Program-made: the position numbers and the translations under genes | Notes under the pieces: generated by a model | The model's input: only the letters and a program-made list of their open reading frames with translations | The model's database searches: none | Told to the model about the DNA's origin: nothing | Assembly (NCBI GenBank): GCA_902793605.1 | Contig: CADBEB010000022.1 | Span: 1 to 60,694, forward strand | Origin: an uncultured Eubacteriales bacterium | GTDB lineage: Bacteria > Bacillota > Clostridia > Christensenellales > Aristaeellaceae | Length of the DNA stretch: 60,694 bases | Direction of reading: 5' to 3' | Shown here: positions 57,627-60,694 of the stretch, one piece after another | Layout: the number at the start of each line of letters is the position of its first letter | How positions within the stretch are numbered: position 1 is the first letter of the stretch

Positions 57627-58859
57627 TCAGCCTGCCGGAACGGTCAGCCGGATGATCAGGGTGCCGCCCGCGGTCATTCCGGCCGTCGTGCTGCCGCCGT
57701 GCCTGTCGATGACCGCCTGCGCGATGGACAGCCCGATTCCGTAACCGCTCTGATGATCCCGGCTCCGGGCTTCATCCGCGCGGTAGAACCGGTCAAACAG
57801 CCTGGCGCAGTCTTCTTCCGTCAGGGGCTGCACAGGCGGATTTTCGGTTTCAATCACGGCGTTTCTGCCGGCGGCGTAGGCCCGAAGGAAAATGGCGCCG
57901 TTTTCAGGCGTATACTTGACAGCGTTATCGCACAGGATGGCGACAACCCGCCGAAGGGCGGCGTCATCGCCCTGGACGCGCAGGGAATCTTCCGCTTCGC
58001 AGTGAAAAGACTGATTCCGGAACTCGGCCATCGCCTGATAGGGCTCCGCCGTTTCGAGCAGCAGCTGTTTCAGGTCCAGGGGCTTTTTTTCTGCCGGCCT
58101 GTCCGTTTCGTCCGCCCTGGAAAGATAAACCATGTCTTCCACAAGATTGCGCATGGACGAGACCTGATTCCGGGTACCGTTGATCCAGGGGTTGTCCGGA
58201 TCCTTCAGCGCCAGCACGTCCATATTGGCGGAGATCACGGCCAGCGGCGCTTTCAGCTCGTGGCTGGCGTCCGTGACAAACCGCTTCTGCTTCTGCTCGT
58301 TCCGGACAAAGGGCTGAATCGCCTTCCTGCTGAGCAGGGAAACAACCAGGAGTGAAAACAAAATGCCGAACAGGCAGATGATCCCGGAAAACAGGAGAAG
58401 ATTCCGGGAAGCGGTCAGATAGCTTTCGCAGTTCAGGAAGAGCCAGGAAACCGTGTTTCCGCGGGATGAAAACCGCTGATAGAAATATTCTTCCGTGAAT
58501 CCGGATTCTCTGCCGGATGCCGCGGCCTGTTCCAGAAGGACGGTGGCATCCTCCTGGCTGACGGCCTCCATCCGGCCCTGGCGCTCGATCTGCAGCGATC
58601 CGTTCCGCCCTGCTCTTGCGATGAAATACACGGACTGCGTCAGGACGTTTTTCCGGTGCCTGTTTTTTCCGGCCCATTCATTGGCCCTCTCCGGTGAAAC
58701 CATCCCGTCGGATTCCGCGAGGAAAGAAGCGGTTTCCCTGATCTCGGAACGGACATTCAGCCAGTTCATCACGTTGATCGCGGCCGCAATCAGAAGAACG
58801 GTTGCAGCCAGCGCGGCCATGGCGATGCGGATGAACTTCAGCCTCAGGTTATGCATCAT
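57627..58859 (-). CDS. Two-component sensor histidine kinase
   Basis: The 410-residue kinase has two membrane helices (~residues 10-32 and 160-182) around a ~125-residue external sensor domain, then a HisKA domain with DASHELKAPLAV (phosphorylated His ~ residue 202) and an HATPase domain with N-box LCDNAVKYTPENG and GYGIGLSIAQAV. It lacks a clear HAMP linker. ELKAP instead of the common ELKTP is a conservative change. The signal is unknown. It overlaps the response-regulator gene by eleven bases and is its cognate kinase. Confidence 0.94.
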   Translation of the reverse strand: MMHNLRLKFIRIAMAALAATVLLIAAAINVMNWLNVRSEIRETASFLAESDGMVSPERANEWAGKNRHRKNVLTQSVYFIARAGRNGSLQIERQGRMEAVSQEDATVLLEQAAASGRESGFTEEYFYQRFSSRGNTVSWLFLNCESYLTASRNLLLFSGIICLFGILFSLLVVSLLSRKAIQPFVRNEQKQKRFVTDASHELKAPLAVISANMDVLALKDPDNPWINGTRNQVSSMRNLVEDMVYLSRADETDRPAEKKPLDLKQLLLETAEPYQAMAEFRNQSFHCEAEDSLRVQGDDAALRRVVAILCDNAVKYTPENGAIFLRAYAAGRNAVIETENPPVQPLTEEDCARLFDRFYRADEARSRDHQSGYGIGLSIAQAVIDRHGGSTTAGMTAGGTLIIRLTVPAG

Positions 58860-59538
58860 CTGCGGGTTGTCCCTCCTCCAGTGAGTATCCGACGCCGCGG
58901 ACAGCGCTGATCACCACGGCGGTGCCCAGCTCCGACAGCTTTTTCCGGAGCTGGGAGATGGTGACCCAGAGCAGATTCATCTCCGTCTCGTTATCCCAGC
59001 CCCAGACCCGGTTGATCAGCTGATCGATCGTGAAAACCCGGTGCGGATTCTCCATCAGCATTTCCATCAACCGGAACGACTTGTTTCCCAGACGGACGGA
59101 AGTGCTGCGGCAATGCAGATCCATGGTGCCTTTATCCAGCGTCAGATCGCCGAAGCGGATCGCCTCCGGGGCATAAACCTCATGGCGGCGAACCATGGCG
59201 CGCAGCCGTGCCAGCAGTTCCGCCGTGTTGAAAGGCTTGGAAAGGTAATCATCCGCGCCGGAATCCAGCCCGGCAACCCGGTCCTCCACCTCTGTCCTGG
59301 CAGTCAGCATCAGGCAGGGCGTGGTAACGCCGTTGCGGCGGAGTTCCGTGAGAACCTGAATGCCGCTCATCTCCGGCATCATCCAGTCCAGAATGATTCC
59401 GGCATATTCGCCGGTTTCCGCCAGCTCAAGCGCGTCCGCGCCGTTGTACGCTGTCTCAACGGTATAACCTTCATGCTCCAGCAGGGTCTGCGCGGCACGG
59501 CACAGTTCCCGGTCATCATCCGCAAATAATATCCGCAT
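58849..59538 (-). CDS. OmpR/PhoB-family response regulator
   Basis: The 229-residue regulator has a receiver domain (ADDDREL acidic pocket, phosphorylated Asp in GIILDWMMPEM ~residue 51, LTART, KPF) and a winged-helix DNA-binding domain from ~125 (LVTISQLRKKL-type recognition helix region LLWVTISQLRKKL, VRGVGYSLEE). ATG 59538 follows GGAGG. A tandem GTTTAAG box upstream of the neighbouring secreted-protein gene is a probable target. Confidence 0.95.
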   Translation of the reverse strand: MRILFADDDRELCRAAQTLLEHEGYTVETAYNGADALELAETGEYAGIILDWMMPEMSGIQVLTELRRNGVTTPCLMLTARTEVEDRVAGLDSGADDYLSKPFNTAELLARLRAMVRRHEVYAPEAIRFGDLTLDKGTMDLHCRSTSVRLGNKSFRLMEMLMENPHRVFTIDQLINRVWGWDNETEMNLLWVTISQLRKKLSELGTAVVISAVRGVGYSLEEGQPADDA

Positions 59539-59610
59539 CGGTCTTTCCTCCGGGCCTATGATAACGCAAAAAGCGAAGGGCGTAAATGGATCGGGAAAAA
59601 ACAGCAAAGT

Positions 59611-59636
59611 CCCTGTACCGGTTTCCCGGTACAGGG
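59611..59636. terminator. 11-bp perfect stem after the glycine-rich gene
   Basis: CCCTGTACCGG (59611-59621) and CCGGTACAGGG (59626-59636) enclose a four-base loop. On the minus strand a T-run begins nine bases later. It probably limits read-through from the secreted-protein gene into the response regulator. Confidence 0.7.
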
Positions 59637-59650
59637 AGGAATCTCACCTG

Positions 59651-60190
59651 TCAGGTTCCGCTGGCGTCGGGAGAAACGGGCGCTTCCGGAACGCTGCCCT
59701 GCTCTGTTCCGTTCTGCTGCAGGCCGAAGCGGCCTGATCTGCCGTGTCCGCCGCGTCCGCCGCGTCCACCTTTACCGCCGAGACCGTTCGCGCCGTTCGT
59801 GCCATCGTTTTTCATCCGGCTGCCCCTGCCGAAACCGGCGCCGTTCTGCTGAAGGGTCAGCTGTTCGGCGTAATAGTTGAGGATCAGGTCGGCCTGATCC
59901 TGGGTCAGGCTTCCGGCTGCGACATAACCGTCCAGCTCTTCTTTCAGGCCGGTGAGGATTGAAAGCCTGCGGCTTTCCGATTTTGCCTTGCCATAGGCCT
60001 CCAGGGCTTCATTCAGGGCGTTGGCTTCGCTCTGGGCGGCGTCCGCCGCGGCCTGCGCTGCCTCGGCCACGGAAGCGGCGGAAGGCGTTTCCGCGGTACT
60101 CTCCGCCAGGGATGTTACAACCGCCGTCAGGGCCAGGGCCAGCGCCAGAATCAGGCTTGTGATTTTCATGTTCTTTTTCATGTTCTTCAA
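59651..60190 (-). CDS. Secreted protein with a Gly/Arg-rich tail
   Basis: The 179-residue protein has a signal peptide (~residues 1-30, ending SLAES), an alanine-rich helical region (~35-65), a helical region with LTGLKEELDGYVAAGSLTQD (~80-100), and a flexible tail of Gly-Arg-Gly repeats (GGKGGRGGRGGHGRSGRFG). The middle resembles small metal- or stress-related exported proteins, but I assign no family. It is just upstream of the two-component genes and has a regulator-type direct repeat before it. Confidence 0.78.
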   Translation of the reverse strand: MKNMKKNMKITSLILALALALTAVVTSLAESTAETPSAASVAEAAQAAADAAQSEANALNEALEAYGKAKSESRRLSILTGLKEELDGYVAAGSLTQDQADLILNYYAEQLTLQQNGAGFGRGSRMKNDGTNGANGLGGKGGRGGRGGHGRSGRFGLQQNGTEQGSVPEAPVSPDASGT

Positions 60191-60245
60191 CTCCTTGTCT
60201 CATTTTCTTGGTTTCCGGAACCACGTTCAGTTTACCGGGAACAAC

Positions 60246-60263
60246 TTAAACAGACCTTAAACG
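60246..60263 (-). promoter_or_regulatory. Response-regulator box: tandem GTTTAAG
   Basis: On the minus strand GTTTAAG-N4-GTTTAAG, i.e. two direct repeats spaced 11 bases, one helical turn, as for OmpR/PhoB-family dimers. It lies ~56 bases before ATG 60190, placing it over the -35 region of that gene (a TAAACT -10 may lie downstream). It is the likely target of the response regulator at 58849. Confidence 0.65.
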
Positions 60264-60296
60264 AAAAATTTTTTCAGCAGGCGGCGCGTATACGGG

Positions 60297-60322
60297 AAAA
60301 CCGCGCGGCAGATGCCGCGCGG
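60297..60322 (-). terminator. Terminator downstream of the RiPP precursor
   Basis: CCGCGCGGC (60301-60309) and GCCGCGCGG (60314-60322) form a perfect stem with a 4-base loop; on the minus strand it is followed by TTTTCCC. It probably ends the transcript of the precursor gene. The 360 bases between 60191 and 60550 otherwise hold the GTTTAAG box and the hairpin at 60437. Confidence 0.7.
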
Positions 60323-60436
60323 CCTGAAGGTTTTTCTGTGGGAGCCCGGCTGCTTCCTGCAGCCGGTAATCATTCATCGCCTGAGGCTATACCGGCAGCG
60401 CCGCCGATGATGCTTGTCTTGGCGGACAATTATGAC

Positions 60437-60496
60437 GATCAGCCCGACGCGGACCGGGCGGGGCATAAGGCCGTGTCGGTCCAGGTCGGGCTGATC
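60437..60496. repeat. Large inverted repeat in the precursor's 3' region
   Basis: GATCAGCCCGAC (60437-60448) and GTCGGGCTGATC (60485-60496) pair perfectly, and inside them GGACCG (60451-60456) pairs with CGGTCC (60477-60482) after a two-base internal loop. No T-run follows on either strand, so it does not look like a plain terminator. It may be an RNA element or a REP-type repeat. Confidence 0.75.
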
Positions 60497-60550
60497 CTGG
60501 CGGGGAGTATTTAGCGTTGTGATTACTGTGAATGTGACGGTGTGATTTTA

Positions 60551-60694
60551 TTATATTTCATAATAAGGGCATCGAGCGTGTGTAATACAATTTTCCCAGC
60601 AGGGTTCCCATTTACCGCCGGCGATCGCTTCAAGCTGCTCCGCAGACAGTTCGTATCCGGCTTCCTTCGCAATGGCAAGAATCTCTTCCGGGGA
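60551..60694 (-). CDS. Nif11-like RiPP precursor peptide (C-terminal part, cut by window edge)
   Basis: The visible 47 residues read SPEEILAIAKEAGYELSAEQ, then LEAIAGG, the classic end of a Nif11/nitrile-hydratase-type leader: a conserved SPEE..AIAKEAGYE.S.E.LE helix and a Gly-Gly site (residues 26-27). After GG comes a 20-residue core (KWEPCWENC... ending PYYEI) with cysteines at visible positions 32, 36 and 42. The leader's N-terminus lies beyond the window. It is a plausible substrate of the C39 exporter at 32134, which cuts after Gly-Gly. Family assignment is by motif recognition only. Confidence 0.75.
   Translation of the reverse strand, partial: SPEEILAIAKEAGYELSAEQLEAIAGGKWEPCWENCITHARCPYYEI

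Noticed and set aside
60383..60440. Minus-strand peptide LSAKTSIIGGAAGIASGDE, superficially like a second GG-type core
   Set aside because: It needs a TTG start without a ribosome site and has no leader upstream; a stop precedes it.
60397..60515. Short plus-strand frame from ATG near 60408 reading MMLVLADNYDDQ... to TAG
   Set aside because: No ribosome site; it runs through the large inverted repeat and lies antisense to the precursor's 3' region.
1..60694. tRNA genes and CRISPR arrays
   Set aside because: No cloverleaf with a GGTTCGANTCC arm and no regularly spaced direct repeats were seen by eye; a tRNAscan or CRISPR finder run would settle it.

Overview
The window looks like a chromosomal segment of an anaerobic Clostridia-type Bacillota, possibly a gut or rumen Christensenellales relative; this is inference from gene content. 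It is GC-rich for that group, TTG and GTG starts are common, ribosome sites are AGGAGG-like, and intrinsic terminators are frequent. Family markers include a Pta/butyrate kinase pair, cysK, AzlCD, CotH-kinase proteins, NHLM-type peptide exporters and a Nif11-like RiPP precursor. No rRNA, tRNA, CRISPR array or complete insertion sequence was recognised.

Layout. 0-9 kb: a membrane EAL phosphodiesterase, an ACT/metallo-hydrolase fusion, a MATE pump, an exported MTA/SAH nucleosidase, a lipoprotein, an HD hydrolase, a glycerate kinase and an exported ComEC-like hydrolase. 9.4-11.3 kb: a patch of gene remnants (acyltransferase-like, IS4 transposase, nitrilase, CYTH-like) around a candidate structured RNA. 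11.6-20 kb: a membrane protein, a GGDEF cyclase whose membrane domain resembles that of the first EAL protein, an HdeD-like protein, secreted CotH and S10 peptidase proteins, a DMT transporter and a cation/proton antiporter. 20-23.2 kb: a TrpXYZ-like ABC importer behind what reads as an aromatic-codon attenuator. 23.2-30 kb: an FAD protein with a membrane glycosyltransferase-like protein, a GNAT enzyme, an alcohol dehydrogenase, idi and cysK.

30.2-41.2 kb is the centrepiece: one co-directional operon with a STAS/anti-sigma kinase pair, an internal terminator, two miniature HlyD-like adaptors, a C39-peptidase ABC exporter, a second NHLM ABC exporter, an acyltransferase-fold protein lacking its catalytic residues, a flippase-like protein, a GT4 glycosyltransferase, a GtrA protein and a PlsC-like acyltransferase. 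It has all the parts of a Nif11/NHLM peptide export machine but no precursor or tailoring enzyme beside it. At the extreme right edge (60551-60694, minus strand) the C-terminal 47 residues of a Nif11-like precursor are visible, with a Gly-Gly site and a 20-residue core containing three cysteines. I infer that it is a substrate of this exporter.

41.2-53.4 kb: pta-buk, a second CotH protein, a Nudix gene with an amber stop, a GNAT enzyme, a glutathione peroxidase pseudogene, a nitroreductase, a flavodoxin, a TetR repressor divergent from a Lon-family protease with twin palindromic operators, an acyl-ACP thioesterase, a flavin split-barrel protein and azlCD. 53.4-60.7 kb: a peptidoglycan-binding protein, an exported metallo-hydrolase, an exported Ntn-hydrolase with a possible pseudoknot leader, two gene fragments, a two-component system with a probable target gene and regulator box, and the RiPP precursor.
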